Of a stretch of DNA of 47,383 nt, positions 23,173 to 32,562 are shown piece after piece. A model generated the notes under the pieces. That model did not search any database, was not told where the DNA came from, and saw nothing but the letters and a program-made list of their open reading frames with translations. This DNA is from CACKLF01 sp002725175 (lineage in GTDB: Bacteria > Pseudomonadota > Alphaproteobacteria > Rhodobacterales > Rhodobacteraceae): contig PBQX02000019.1 in assembly GCA_002725175.2 (NCBI GenBank), positions 1 to 47,383 on the forward strand, given 5' to 3'. The stretch's first letter is position 1. The number at the start of each line of letters is the position of its first letter. The position numbers were made by a program, and so were the translations under genes.

Positions 23173-24306
23173 NTGCTCCTAGATGCTTTAGAAATAAAAA
23201 ATAAGAAACTAAAAAACAGAGTTGTGGTGTCGCCTATGTGTCAATACTCGGCAATAAATGGNCTAAGCCAGCCTTATCATAACACACATTACGGCCAATT
23301 AGCTATGGGTGGGGCAGGGCTTACGTTTATTGAAGCGACAGCAGTGAGTGAAGAGGGCCGAATTACTAATGGCTGCCTGGGTTTGTGGTCAGATGAGCAT
23401 GCAAGCAAACTAGAGCAAGTGGTNAATAATATAAAAATGTTTAACTCTATTCCGGGNATTCAGCTTGGCCATTCCGGACAAAAAGCTAGTATGCAAAGGC
23501 CTTGGCATGGAAATGGCCCGCAAACAAATGCTGATGTTGAAAGAGGGGATAAAATTTGGAAACCAATAGCACCGACTAATAATTCACTGGATGAAGGTTG
23601 GTTGGAGCCAAAGGCAATGAATTCTGAAGATTTAAAGAGGGTAAGGAAAGCTTTTGTAGAAGCTGCAAAGAGGGCTTTAAGTATTGGGTTTGAAGTAATT
23701 GAAATTCATATGGCTCACGGATATTTGTTACATAGTTTTTTGTCTCCAATATCAAACAGTAGATTNGATGANTATGGAGGTTCTCTTTCCAATCGAATGA
23801 GGTATCCACTTTCAATTATTGATGAAATTAAGANCGAAATATCAGATACTATTCCTCTTTTTGTAAGAATTTCTGCTGTTGATGGAATTGATGGGGGATG
23901 GGACATTTCAGATAGCATTGTCTTAGCAGAGAAATTAAAGGAACTGGGAGTGGATGTTATAGATTGCTCTTCAGGCGGAAACTCAGCTAAAGGCGCCACA
24001 AATTCAGGAAGTAAAAGAGTGTCAGGGTTTCAAGTACCTTTTTCAGAGCAAATTAAGAGAGAGGTTGGAATTAAAACTCAGGCAGTTGGATTNATCCGAG
24101 ATTATGATTTTGCAAATTCTATTTTGTTAGATGGAAAGGCAGATCTTGTTGCTTTNGGCAGACAACATCTTTTTGACCCTTATTGGACCAACCATGCTCG
24201 AGAACATTTTGGTAAAACTGAAANTTTTCAAGATTGGCCAACGCAGTATTCTTGGTGGTTAAATAATTGGAAAAAAGCTTTGTCNGATATCAACGAGTCA
24301 CCTTAG
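23173..24306 (+). CDS. Old yellow enzyme (NADH:flavin oxidoreductase, YqjM-like)
   Basis: About 377-aa FMN-dependent ene-reductase-type protein. The N-terminal strand LLDALEIKNKKLKNRVVVSPMCQYSA is typical of the YqjM/OYE family and extends upstream of the GTG at 23224 to an N-masked NTG at 23173, behind AGAGG, which I take as the real start. FMN and substrate residues are visible: MVSPMCQ, IQLGHSGQKA, EIHMAHGYLLHSFLSP with the His-Gly pair, VRISAVDG and DLVAxGRQ. Such enzymes reduce activated C=C bonds or take part in breakdown of cyclic or N-methylated compounds. It is co-directional with the aldo/keto reductase and amine oxidase genes and probably co-transcribed. The substrate is unknown. 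Confidence 0.85.
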   Translation, partial: XLLDALEIKNKKLKNRVVVSPMCQYSAINXLSQPYHNTHYGQLAMGGAGLTFIEATAVSEEGRITNGCLGLWSDEHASKLEQVXNNIKMFNSIPXIQLGHSGQKASMQRPWHGNGPQTNADVERGDKIWKPIAPTNNSLDEGWLEPKAMNSEDLKRVRKAFVEAAKRALSIGFEVIEIHMAHGYLLHSFLSPISNSRXDXYGGSLSNRMRYPLSIIDEIKXEISDTIPLFVRISAVDGIDGGWDISDSIVLAEKLKELGVDVIDCSSGGNSAKGATNSGSKRVSGFQVPFSEQIKREVGIKTQAVGXIRDYDFANSILLDGKADLVAXGRQHLFDPYWTNHAREHFGKTEXFQDWPTQYSWWLNNWKKALXDINESP

Positions 24307-24360
24307 AATAGTTGCTGTATTAAAGGAATNAAATATAGTAAATGNTGTATGGAAGGTTAA

Positions 24361-25728
24361 ATGAATAGAAGAAAATTTCTTTATTCTCTTAGTGCTTTTG
24401 GTCTTTTGCCATCATATCCTTCATTTTCAATTGAATCCAACCCTGAGGTAGTTGTTATTGGGGCAGGCGCTGCTGGATTGGCAGCAACGGACAGATTGAT
24501 AAAAAAAGGAATTTCAGCAATTTGCCTGGAGGCAAATAACAGAATTGGGGGAAGGGCACANACCAATACTGAGTATTTCGGAGTTCCTTATGATGTAGGA
24601 GCCCACTGGATCCATAATGCAAAATCAAGCCCTTACCTTGATTATGGACTGTCGGCCGAGGCNGAAGGNTTTGATGTTTATAAACCTCCGACGAGCGGAG
24701 GAGAACAAAAATATAAAGTTTACGATGGTAAGCGCGATATAACTGATACTTCCCTTGAGAGAGGTTTGTGGAAAGAATATAATAAGGTCAGTAATTTAAT
24801 TTCTGCTGCAGCACTTAAAGGATTAGATGTGTCCGCAAGTAGCGTGGTTGGTAAAAGCCAATCTGAATGGTTTGAGACAGTTCATCAATTGATTGGTCCA
24901 TATGACATGGCTAAGGACTTTAAAGATACTTCCTGTGTTGATTTTAATACTTATCCAAGTTGGAGTTTGGATTGGTTCTGTAAGCAGGGGTATGGAGCTT
25001 TGGTTAAGCACCGTTGGAGAGGCCTTCCAGTACACTTAAATACCATTGTTAAAGAAATTCATTACACCGTCCAAGATAAGGTGGAAATTGAAACATCTAA
25101 AGGGAAGTTAAATCCAAGAAAATGTATCGTAACAGTATCAAATGGCATTTTGGCTTCTGAGAACATNAAGTTTTTTCCTAAGCTGNCTGANGANAAAGTT
25201 GAAGCATTTAATAAGGTTAAAATGGGGACATACAACCATGTGGCTGGCCTTTTTAAAGAAGAATTCTTTAGGGAAATAGGTATGGAAGAGATGGATATGT
25301 ACCTCTATTATAAAATAAGTGGATCTAATATTTCACCGAGAGGCATGGGGTGCCTCATGAATATTAGTGACTCAAATTTATGTTATTTTGATTATGGTGG
25401 CGATTTTGCTAAAGAGCTAGAGAATGAAGGTGAAGCAGCCCAAAAGAGTTTTACGATAGNTCAATTAAAATCAATCTTCGGTNGTAAAATTGATAAATAT
25501 TTATTGAAATTACATGCAACTCAATGGGGNAAGAATAAGTTCACATTGGGTTCATATGCCTCTGCAGATCCAGGGTTTGCGCATCTGAGAAAATACTTAA
25601 AGATTCCAGTGGAAGATAAGATATTCTTTGCGGGTGAAGCTACTGCTTTTGAGTACGCGTCTGTCTCAGGGGCGCATAGAAGTGGGATCCGGGCTGCTGA
25701 TGAAGTAATCAAAGCACTTAATTTCTNA
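24361..25728 (+). CDS. Tat-exported flavin amine oxidase (NAD-binding_8/monoamine oxidase family)
   Basis: 455-aa flavoprotein amine oxidase. Residues 1-25 are a twin-arginine signal (NRRKFLYSLSAFGLL...), so the enzyme should be folded with FAD in the cytoplasm and exported to the periplasm. The FAD motif VVIGAGAAGLAA (about 31-42), LEANNRIGGRA and the C-terminal FFAGEATAFEYASVSGAHRSG are typical. I place the stop at TNA (25726-25728): reading on gives sequence unlike the family and antisense to the PrsW gene, and IRAADEVIKAL followed by a short tail is where the family usually ends. The gene then overlaps the convergent PrsW gene by 11 bp. Oxidation of a primary, secondary or polyamine in the periplasm is inferred. 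Confidence 0.85.
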
Positions 25729-26386
25729 GCTTATTTTCGGCTTCAAATAATTTCCCTTTCTGCTCATTTTTTACCTTTNGGTGAANNTTGGCNGCAAAAA
25801 TTACTACTGCAATTAAAAAAAGGCCGAAATATAATGTGTTTGCATTCGTTANGTAATTGTATAGGCAGTGAATTCCTGTTGGGACAGTAAGGCTCTTTAT
25901 TAAGCTGCTTTTTTCTGGTCTAAAATAGTACAAACCAAAATAATAGCCCATTATAATTCCGCAGCAGGCATGAAGGGGAATTGCAGTGAAAGCTCTAATA
26001 AAAGCAATAATTATTGACGGAATTTCCTGATTGGATAGGAAGACATATTCGATATTTTCTAGAGTTGCAAAGCCCAGAGAAATAAGGACACCATAGACTA
26101 TTGCATCCATAGGTTCGTCGAACATTTTTCTCTTTCGGATGAAGAAATATAAAACAGAGAATTTGAGAGGCTCTTCCACCAAGCCCGCTATAAACGATAG
26201 TTTGTCGGGAGTATTAGANGAAAAAATAAAATATCCGTTGAGAATTCCTGCAGGTATACAAAGAATATGTCCTAATAAAAAAGTGCTTAGCACAAGGAGT
26301 ATGGGTTCTTTATACCTGTCCGAAAAGTATATATAGCCCAAAATTAAAAAGGAAGGTGAGAAGGTAATAATATAGACTAATTCCAT
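25718..26386 (-). CDS. PrsW-family intramembrane metalloprotease
   Basis: 222-aa polytopic membrane protein with about seven to eight hydrophobic segments. The family's motifs are visible: AGLVEEPLKF (Glu-Glu-x-x-Lys), GFATLENIEYVF (Phe-x-x-x-Glu-Asn) and AIPLHACCGIIMGYY with the histidine. PrsW proteases cut membrane substrates; in Bacillus subtilis PrsW cleaves an anti-sigma factor, but most members have unknown targets and no anti-sigma gene is visible nearby. It is alone on the minus strand, converging on the amine oxidase gene with an 11-bp overlap. The last residues contain several N-affected codons. The length is normal for the shorter alphaproteobacterial members. Confidence 0.82.
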   Translation of the reverse strand: MELVYIITFSPSFLILGYIYFSDRYKEPILLVLSTFLLGHILCIPAGILNGYFIFXSNTPDKLSFIAGLVEEPLKFSVLYFFIRKRKMFDEPMDAIVYGVLISLGFATLENIEYVFLSNQEIPSIIIAFIRAFTAIPLHACCGIIMGYYFGLYYFRPEKSSLIKSLTVPTGIHCLYNYXTNANTLYFGLFLIAVVIFXAXXHXKVKNEQKGKLFEAENKXRN

Positions 26387-26525
26387 TACATGTCTTTTTT
26401 TAAATTAGGAATATATATTGTTAGTCCGCCACGAAAGTAATTCTTTGGGTAATTTAGAAAGGTAAAACGAGTTTGACAACAGCAACTAATTACTTTTAGG
26501 GTTGTTTTTTAACGAAAGGANTAAA

Positions 26526-28343
26526 ATGCTTGATGAGCCTCTGGTAAAAGTTGAAAATCTTCAAGTTGAATTTCAGACTAAAGGTGGAATGGTCTTGGGT
26601 GTTGAAGACCTNTCTTTTCATATTAACCCTGGCGAGACCGTTTGTGTTGTAGGTGAATCTGGCTCTGGAAAATCTGTTTCGTCTCTTTCCTTGATGAGAC
26701 TTGTGGAGTTTGGAGGAGGAAAGATTTCCAATGGATCAATTCTGTTTAATAAGGGTGAGAGGCTAACTGACCTTTCTGCTGAAGACCAAAGAGTAATGCG
26801 ATCCATACGTGGAAATGAAATAGGCATGGTATTTCAAGAGCCTATGACAGCACTTAACCCTGTTTTTACTATTGAAAGGCAATTAACCGAAGGTTTGCGG
26901 TTGCACAAAGGTCTGACTAAGAAGGAAGCCTTAAAGGAAGCAATATCGCTTCTTAAAAAGGTTAGAATACCTGAGCCTGAACGAAGAATGAAGCAATATC
27001 CGCATGAACTTTCTGGAGGAATGAGGCAGCGCGTGGTCATCGCTATGGCTCTTGCTTGTGAGCCAAGGCTTTTAATTGCAGATGAGCCTACAACAGCACT
27101 GGACGTCACTATTCAAGCTGAGATACTTGCCTTGTTAAATCGATTAAAGGAGGAAACAGGCGCAGCGATAATGTTTATTACACATGATATGGCAGTGGTT
27201 GCACAAATAGCAGACCGGGTTGTTGTTATGTATCGAGGNAAGAAAGTAGAGGAAGGNACGGTCTTTGAAATTTTTGAAAATCCTAAAGAGAATTATACAA
27301 AAACTCTTCTGGCCTCGGTGCCAAAATTAGGTGAAATGAATGATAAAAAGTATCCNGANCCGATGCCCCTTGTCGGTGTTGAGGGTCANAAAATACAACC
27401 TATACCAGGGACTGAAGAAAAACTTCTTGAGGTAAGTAATTTAGTCACCAGATTTCCAGTCAAAGGGGGTATTCTTAGAAGAACTGTGGCAAATGTTCAT
27501 GCCGTTGAGGATGTCTCNTTTACAATAAATAAGGGGCAAACATTCTCACTCGTTGGCGAGTCCGGGTGTGGAAAATCCACCGTTGGAAGATCTATTTTGC
27601 GGTTAGAAGATGCAAGATCTGGAAGCATCTTGATTAATCAAACTAATATTCTGAACTTAGATAATAGGGAAATGCAAAAAGCACGTGTTGATATGCAGAT
27701 GGTATTTCAGGATCCTTTTGGATCATTGAACCCTGTCATGCAGTTATTCGATCAAGTTGCGGAACCAATGCTTAATTATAAAACATTGGGAAAAAGTGAC
27801 CTAAAAAAGCGTGTTGATATGCTATTTGACAGAGTGGAGCTCCCTAAGTCATTTTTACGAAGATATCCGCATGAGTTATCTGGAGGGCAACGTCAGAGAG
27901 TTGCTATCGCTAGAGCTTTAGCTTTGAATCCAAAGTTAGTNATCTTAGATGAGGCTGTATCAGCGNTAGATGTATCGGTTCAGGCTAGTGTTCTGAATTT
28001 ATTGCTAGAGCTTCAGGCTGATTTGAATCTTTCTTATTTATTNATAAGTCATGATATGGCTGTTGTTGAAAGGGTTAGTCATTATGTAGGAGTTATGTAC
28101 CTTGGACGTATCGTGGAATATGGAAAAAGNAGTAGGGTTTTTAAGAATCCTCAACATGCCTATACGAAAGCCCTTTTGAAGGCTGTGCCGATTGCGGATC
28201 CTAGAAAAAGAAAGGATGAAAGTGACTTAAACTTTAAACCTATATCGTCTCCTATACATGAAGTTGGNTATGAAGCCTCTCCNTCGGAGTANAAAATGGT
28301 TGAGGANGGGCATTATATGTTAACAACTGACATCGGATATTAA
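26526..28343 (+). CDS. Peptide-type ABC transporter with two fused ATPase domains
   Basis: About 605-aa protein with two complete ABC ATPase domains, resembling fused DppD-DppF/GsiA. Domain one has Walker A GESGSGKS, signature LSGGMRQR and Walker B LLIADEPTTALD. Domain two has GESGCGKS, LSGGQRQR and ILDEAVSAxD. Both carry the oligopeptide/dipeptide C-terminal extension (YTKTLLASVPKLGE and YTKALLKAVPIADPRKRK). I start it at the ATG at 26526 behind AAAGGA rather than at the upstream in-frame ATG. It must energise uptake of peptides, opines or related compounds with two permeases and a binding protein, but none of these lies beside it. A TTGACA at 26473-26478 may be its -35. One TAN codon near the C-terminus must be tyrosine. 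Confidence 0.9.
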   Translation: MLDEPLVKVENLQVEFQTKGGMVLGVEDXSFHINPGETVCVVGESGSGKSVSSLSLMRLVEFGGGKISNGSILFNKGERLTDLSAEDQRVMRSIRGNEIGMVFQEPMTALNPVFTIERQLTEGLRLHKGLTKKEALKEAISLLKKVRIPEPERRMKQYPHELSGGMRQRVVIAMALACEPRLLIADEPTTALDVTIQAEILALLNRLKEETGAAIMFITHDMAVVAQIADRVVVMYRXKKVEEXTVFEIFENPKENYTKTLLASVPKLGEMNDKKYXXPMPLVGVEGXKIQPIPGTEEKLLEVSNLVTRFPVKGGILRRTVANVHAVEDVXFTINKGQTFSLVGESGCGKSTVGRSILRLEDARSGSILINQTNILNLDNREMQKARVDMQMVFQDPFGSLNPVMQLFDQVAEPMLNYKTLGKSDLKKRVDMLFDRVELPKSFLRRYPHELSGGQRQRVAIARALALNPKLXILDEAVSAXDVSVQASVLNLLLELQADLNLSYLXISHDMAVVERVSHYVGVMYLGRIVEYGKXSRVFKNPQHAYTKALLKAVPIADPRKRKDESDLNFKPISSPIHEVXYEASXSEXKMVEXGHYMLTTDIGY

Positions 28344-28383
28344 TAAAATTAAGTTTTTGATATAAANNATTGATTTNTAATGT

Positions 28384-29070
28384 TTATTTACANCCAAACC
28401 AATAATNCCACCTANTATATAAGCCAGCCTTATTATCGAAATGAAAATGGTCTTTGTGTAANNTATTACTGTCGGGTGTAAGGACNTTTGTGAAATATTT
28501 GCATGCTAATTTAGCNGCCTTTCGAAGNTTTTCNCCTTTTGNCCCACTATCATTCCAATGATCTTCTAANACGGCATNATCTAATCTTGATATATCGATT
28601 GCTTTTCCAAAAGAATGCTCACTTAACTTTTGAGAGTTGCGGATTTTTCTACAATTATAAGAACCNATATGTTCGACAGATTNCGCGCCCAATTCATTGA
28701 GCCATCTTGATAGCTGNACNGCAGTAATNCAGCTGGTAATAACGGGCGATGTAAGTTTAGATTTAANNGTTCCTGAGAATTTNACNGCATCGATTATTTG
28801 GCACACCTCATTGTCACTATAATTTCTGTTACCTAAGTATTTATAGTTAGCATTCACTTCCTCAAGAAGTTTAACACAGACATTNTTATTGGTAGCCTCA
28901 CTTATTGTGCGAAGATGATAAAGCGGACTTGATAAATGTTCATTGAAAACTTCAGAAAATCTCTTAAACCCTAAAATTGTAGAAAAAATGAGAATTACAG
29001 NTGTAAGAAAAGTTATAANTATAACCAATTTTTTGGTCCAGTTCGATAGCNTGCCTTTTGTTTGGGTCAT
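28384..29070 (-). CDS. Extensin-like (M15-like) peptidoglycan-associated protein
   Basis: 228-aa protein with one N-terminal membrane segment (about residues 14-32) followed by an extensin-like C-terminal domain. Its zinc/active-site pattern is readable: CRKIRNSQKLSEHSFGKAIDI, with the His and Asp of the M15-like S-x-H-x-x-G-x-A-I-D motif, and later LHKDHFHFDN with the His-x-x-His. Cysteines around these motifs suggest periplasmic disulfides. Such proteins are common in Alphaproteobacteria and are predicted to cut or bind peptidoglycan peptides. Many codons contain N, the highest density outside the island, but motifs survive. It is a single gene opposite the ABC and aldehyde dehydrogenase genes. 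Confidence 0.8.
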   Translation of the reverse strand: MTQTKGXLSNWTKKLVIXITFLTXVILIFSTILGFKRFSEVFNEHLSSPLYHLRTISEATNXNVCVKLLEEVNANYKYLGNRNYSDNEVCQIIDXXKFSGXXKSKLTSPVITSXITXXQLSRWLNELGAXSVEHXGSYNCRKIRNSQKLSEHSFGKAIDISRLDXAXLEDHWNDSGXKXEXLRKXAKLACKYFTXVLTPDSNXLHKDHFHFDNKAGLYXRWXYWFXCK

Positions 29071-29153
29071 AANGTTNTAATGGTATATATTTATGGTAAA
29101 GACTGCAAAAAAAATATATGTAATTGACTAATTAATGAATGATAGGAGTATTT

Positions 29154-30578
29154 GTGAAAAATTTAAATAAGTTTTATATTAATGGTGTTTGGGTAGATCC
29201 AATATCGCACGATTTACTTCCTCTTATAAACCCCTCTAACGAGGAAACTATTGGTAATGTATCTCTTGGAAATCAGGCAGATGTAGACAAAGCTGTATCT
29301 GCAGCTAACGATGCATTTAAGTCTTTTTCTGAGACCTCAAAGTCAGACCGCTTAGATTTGTTGAAAAAGCTTAGGTCAATTACTAGTCGGCGGATTGATG
29401 AGCTGGCAGAGGCTATATCAATTGAAATGGGTGCTCCGATGACTATGGCAAGGGAAGCTCAGGCTGATGCAGCTATTGGGCACCTTGATGGTTTTATTGA
29501 GGCTTTAGCCAATATGAGTTTTCGTGACCAGTTATCTAATGGGGACGTTCTCGTTAAAGAGCCCATTGGCGTTTGCGGATTGATAACACCATGGAATTGG
29601 CCAATTAATCAGATTACGTTAAAAGTTCTTCCTGCCCTTGCCACAGGTTGTACTTGTATTTTAAAGCCGTCTGAACATACCCCTTTATCCTCCTTATTAT
29701 ACACCGAGTTTATCCATGAGTCTGGATATCCTGAAGGTGTATTTAACCTAGTTAATGGTACTGGTTCAGAAGTGGGTTCTGCTCTTTCAAGACACCAGAA
29801 CATTCAAATGATATCGTTCACCGGGTCAACCAGAGCCGGCAAGGAAGTAACCAGAGATGCTGCAGATACAATAAAGCGAGTAACTTTAGAGCTTGGAGGA
29901 AAGTCAGCAAATATTATTTTTGAAGACTGTGATTTGGAAGCTAGTATTAAGCAATCTGTTAGTGAATGCATGTTTAATACTGGTCAGTCCTGTGACGCTC
30001 CAACCAGAATGCTTGTTCAGAGAAGTATTTACGGTGAATCAATAGGTTTGCTTAAAAAATATGGATCTGAAATTGAAGTTGGAGACCCAAGTAATGAAGG
30101 TGAACATATAGGTCCATTATTTGATAAAATTCAATTTGATCGTGTGCAAAATATGATAGAAACTGGCATAGAAGAGGGGGCTGAAATATTAATCGGTGGG
30201 TTAGGAAAACCTAACGGATTTTCAAAAGGTTGGTATGTAAAACCCACTATATTTAAGGATGTTTCAAACCAAATGAGAGTTGCGAGAGAGGAAATATTTG
30301 GACCAGTTTTAGTGGTAATACCTTTCGACACAGAAGAAGATGCTGTTGAAATTGCCAATGATACGCCTTACGGCCTTGCAGCTTATTTATGTTCAGGAAA
30401 TATTGAGCGTGCAACACGTGTCGCTGCAAAGTTAAAGGCTGGTGCGGTGCACATTAATGGAGGAGGCTTTAATTATGGATCACCTTTTGGCGGTTATAAA
30501 CAATCTGGTAATGGAAGAGAAGGTGGAATCTTAGGCCTAGAGGACTATTTAGAGACTAAAACATTGCATTGGGGTTAA
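29154..30578 (+). CDS. NAD(P)-dependent aldehyde dehydrogenase
   Basis: 474-aa member of the aldehyde dehydrogenase superfamily. The cofactor loop GLITPWNWP, LKPSEHTPLS, FTGSTRAGKEV, the general base Glu246 in LELGGKSAN and the nucleophile Cys280 in NTGQSCDAP are all present; GPVLVVIPF and SPFGGYKQSGNGREGG complete the pattern. I start at the GTG at 29154 because AGGAG lies five bases upstream. An ATG 15 bases earlier has no such site. It oxidises an aldehyde to an acid. In an ectoine-type pathway this would correspond to the aspartate-semialdehyde step (DoeC/Ssd), but the gene is 8 kb from the island and has its own start region, so the link is speculative. Confidence 0.9.
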   Translation: MKNLNKFYINGVWVDPISHDLLPLINPSNEETIGNVSLGNQADVDKAVSAANDAFKSFSETSKSDRLDLLKKLRSITSRRIDELAEAISIEMGAPMTMAREAQADAAIGHLDGFIEALANMSFRDQLSNGDVLVKEPIGVCGLITPWNWPINQITLKVLPALATGCTCILKPSEHTPLSSLLYTEFIHESGYPEGVFNLVNGTGSEVGSALSRHQNIQMISFTGSTRAGKEVTRDAADTIKRVTLELGGKSANIIFEDCDLEASIKQSVSECMFNTGQSCDAPTRMLVQRSIYGESIGLLKKYGSEIEVGDPSNEGEHIGPLFDKIQFDRVQNMIETGIEEGAEILIGGLGKPNGFSKGWYVKPTIFKDVSNQMRVAREEIFGPVLVVIPFDTEEDAVEIANDTPYGLAAYLCSGNIERATRVAAKLKAGAVHINGGGFNYGSPFGGYKQSGNGREGGILGLEDYLETKTLHWG

Positions 30579-30598
30579 TGTACTTGTAGTATCTTTTT

Positions 30599-31285
30599 AT
30601 GGAGTCCTTATTAAAAATTTCGAAGATCTGGTTTGGGCGAATATTATCTATTTTCGGACTCAGTTTTATTCTTTTTGGTTGTCAGATAAATTTTAATGCT
30701 GATTTGTACTCGTCTGACCTAATTTCGTTGGGAAACCATTCTGAAGAGCAGAGTGTNTCTTTACCTATGACGATTGAATTTCANGTGGCNAGNTGTGATG
30801 ACTTGAGNACACAAAACCGTATCTTTTCAACNTATTTTTCAGAATATGAGTTTGTGGGTTGNGATGTTAACAGTGAAGATTTTATGAGTTATGTNGAGGC
30901 ACGGGTATCAACTTCTGTCACGAATAGGACAGAAATTTCTGATCTGGTTGGCTTTCAAGTAGATAAATCAGACGATAATGAATATTTATATGTTTACGTC
31001 GCTATAAATGAAAATTCTTTTGAAGAGTTAAAGGAGTACATTTATAATGAAACATTTCANGAACTTTCACTTTCGGATAGTAAATTTTCTGTAAATTTCA
31101 TTAATGATTCCGGTGATACAACTGTCTGGATTCANTCTAGTTTTGTAGATCGAAAACCCATAGTTTATCAAACTGATTTTGAAATTAAGAAACGTGATAA
31201 GATGAATATTCAACTTTCTGATGTTGTTAAGTCACATCTTGAAGAGAACTCTTGGGCGCCATTACTTATAATTGCAAATGAATAA
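30599..31285 (+). CDS. Putative lipoprotein of unknown function
   Basis: 228-aa protein I do not recognise. It begins with a positively charged stretch, a hydrophobic segment (residues about 11-27) and a lipobox-like LFGC, so Cys28 is probably lipidated and the protein anchored at the membrane facing the periplasm. The mature part is acidic, rich in Ser/Asp/Glu, with alternating beta-like segments (EYLYVYVAINENS, SKFSVNFINDSGDTTVWI) suggesting a small beta-sheet domain. It starts 20 bp after the aldehyde dehydrogenase gene and may be co-transcribed with it, although a functional tie is not evident. Nine codons contain N. Confidence 0.6.
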   Translation: MESLLKISKIWFGRILSIFGLSFILFGCQINFNADLYSSDLISLGNHSEEQSXSLPMTIEFXVXXCDDLXTQNRIFSXYFSEYEFVGXDVNSEDFMSYXEARVSTSVTNRTEISDLVGFQVDKSDDNEYLYVYVAINENSFEELKEYIYNETFXELSLSDSKFSVNFINDSGDTTVWIXSSFVDRKPIVYQTDFEIKKRDKMNIQLSDVVKSHLEENSWAPLLIIANE

Positions 31286-31422
31286 GAAGAAATCGTTATT
31301 TAGAGATTTATTTAGAATAAGATTTTAAAATTTCGTTAACATTGTTAAGCTTAGTCCTTAAAGAATAGTTTTTAAAAAACTAATTAGAAATTTTGTAGTT
31401 TGAAAATATTTAGGAGCTTGTT

Positions 31423-32562
31423 CTGGATCCTTTATCTGAAAGATTAAGATATAAAACTCTTGATAGGTTTACTTATATGAATCAGGCCTCTTTAGGTTTG
31501 ATTGATAAGACTTCAGTTCAGAAAATGGTAGATTTTTTAAANAATTATGGACAGCATGGCAATGCCCTTATTTCAGATATTGAAGAAATTGAGCTACTCT
31601 CACCTATTAAAAAGAAAGCAGCTAAATTATTTAGTTGCAAGCCCCATAATATAGCCATTTTATCAAGTGCAAGCGAATTTTTAAGTCAGATTCCTTATAT
31701 GTTAAGGAGACCCAATAGAGGAACCATAATACTGGTCGATTCAGATTTTCCATCACTAATTCGACCATGGTATGGCGCAAAAAAGAATGGAAAGGATTAT
31801 CAGATAAAATTCGCTAAGGATGACCGTAATTCAAGCTTAACAGAAGAAATAGTTAAGCTAGTTGATAGNAAAACTGCAGCTGTTGTTGTTAGTCATGTNC
31901 AGTTTTCAACTGGNACACGTATAGATATTAAGCGTGTAAAGAAAGCTGTGGAACANGTTGGAGCTTTATTTATTTTGGATATTACCCAGTCAGCTGGTGT
32001 TCTTTCTTTCAATGATCAAACTTTTGCCGCAGACGCNTTGGTCTCGAGTGGTTATAAATGGCTTGGTGGACATGGGGGNATAGCTTTGGCTATATTGTCA
32101 GAAAAATTTCTTNAATTTGATCCGTTAGCCACTGGTTGGATGAGTGATCCAGAGCCATTTAGTATGGATACAGAAAATCTTAATTTCTCTCTATCGGCTT
32201 CAAAATATACCCAATCAACTATATCGTATATGACTGTTAAGGGCTTAGAGNCTAGTTTTGACCAAATTCTCAANTTAACTACTGAAGCAATTTCAACTCA
32301 TGCCAAAGCTATGGCTAATATTCTATTTGAAAGTATTGAAAAAAGCGGTTGGTTTCTTTTTCGATCTATAAATGATTATGAAAGTAGCCCTCATATTNTA
32401 ACTCTTGCAAAAAAGAATTCTGACGTAACACACATTTATGAAAATTTGAGAAGTGAGGGAGTAATAACGAGTTTACGTAATGGCCGTATTCGTATTTCAA
32501 TTGCTCACTATAATTCCGAAAATGATTTAGACAAACTGTCAGGTATTGTTGCTAAGGGTTAA
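31423..32562 (+). CDS. Class V aminotransferase-fold PLP enzyme (isopenicillin epimerase/cysteine desulfurase-like)
   Basis: About 379 aa if begun at 31423, 361 from the ATG at 31477. PLP features: ILDITQSAGVLSF with the pyridine-binding aspartate and SSGYKWLGGHGG with the Schiff-base lysine. The segment before the ATG is open and protein-like (DPLSERLRYKTLDRFTYMNQASLG), matching the usual N-terminal strand of this family. AGGAG at 31412-31416 is spaced six bases from a CTG at 31423, so a CTG start is likely. The family includes kynureninase-, epimerase- and desulfurase-like enzymes that act on amino acids; no catalytic cysteine loop typical of IscS is seen. It converges with pcs, overlapping its stop by four bases. 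The substrate is unknown. Confidence 0.78.
   Translation: MDPLSERLRYKTLDRFTYMNQASLGLIDKTSVQKMVDFLXNYGQHGNALISDIEEIELLSPIKKKAAKLFSCKPHNIAILSSASEFLSQIPYMLRRPNRGTIILVDSDFPSLIRPWYGAKKNGKDYQIKFAKDDRNSSLTEEIVKLVDXKTAAVVVSHXQFSTXTRIDIKRVKKAVEXVGALFILDITQSAGVLSFNDQTFAADXLVSSGYKWLGGHGXIALAILSEKFLXFDPLATGWMSDPEPFSMDTENLNFSLSASKYTQSTISYMTVKGLEXSFDQILXLTTEAISTHAKAMANILFESIEKSGWFLFRSINDYESSPHIXTLAKKNSDVTHIYENLRSEGVITSLRNGRIRISIAHYNSENDLDKLSGIVAKG

Noticed and set aside
25726..25890. Continuation of the amine oxidase frame past TNA
   Set aside because: The extension is antisense to the PrsW gene, looks unlike the family, and the conserved C-terminus ends just before TNA, so N is taken as A or G giving a stop.
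31355..31380. AT-rich inverted repeat before the class V enzyme gene
   Set aside because: The arms are almost entirely A and T, so symmetry is expected by chance in this AT-rich DNA, and no convincing promoter or terminator accompanies it.
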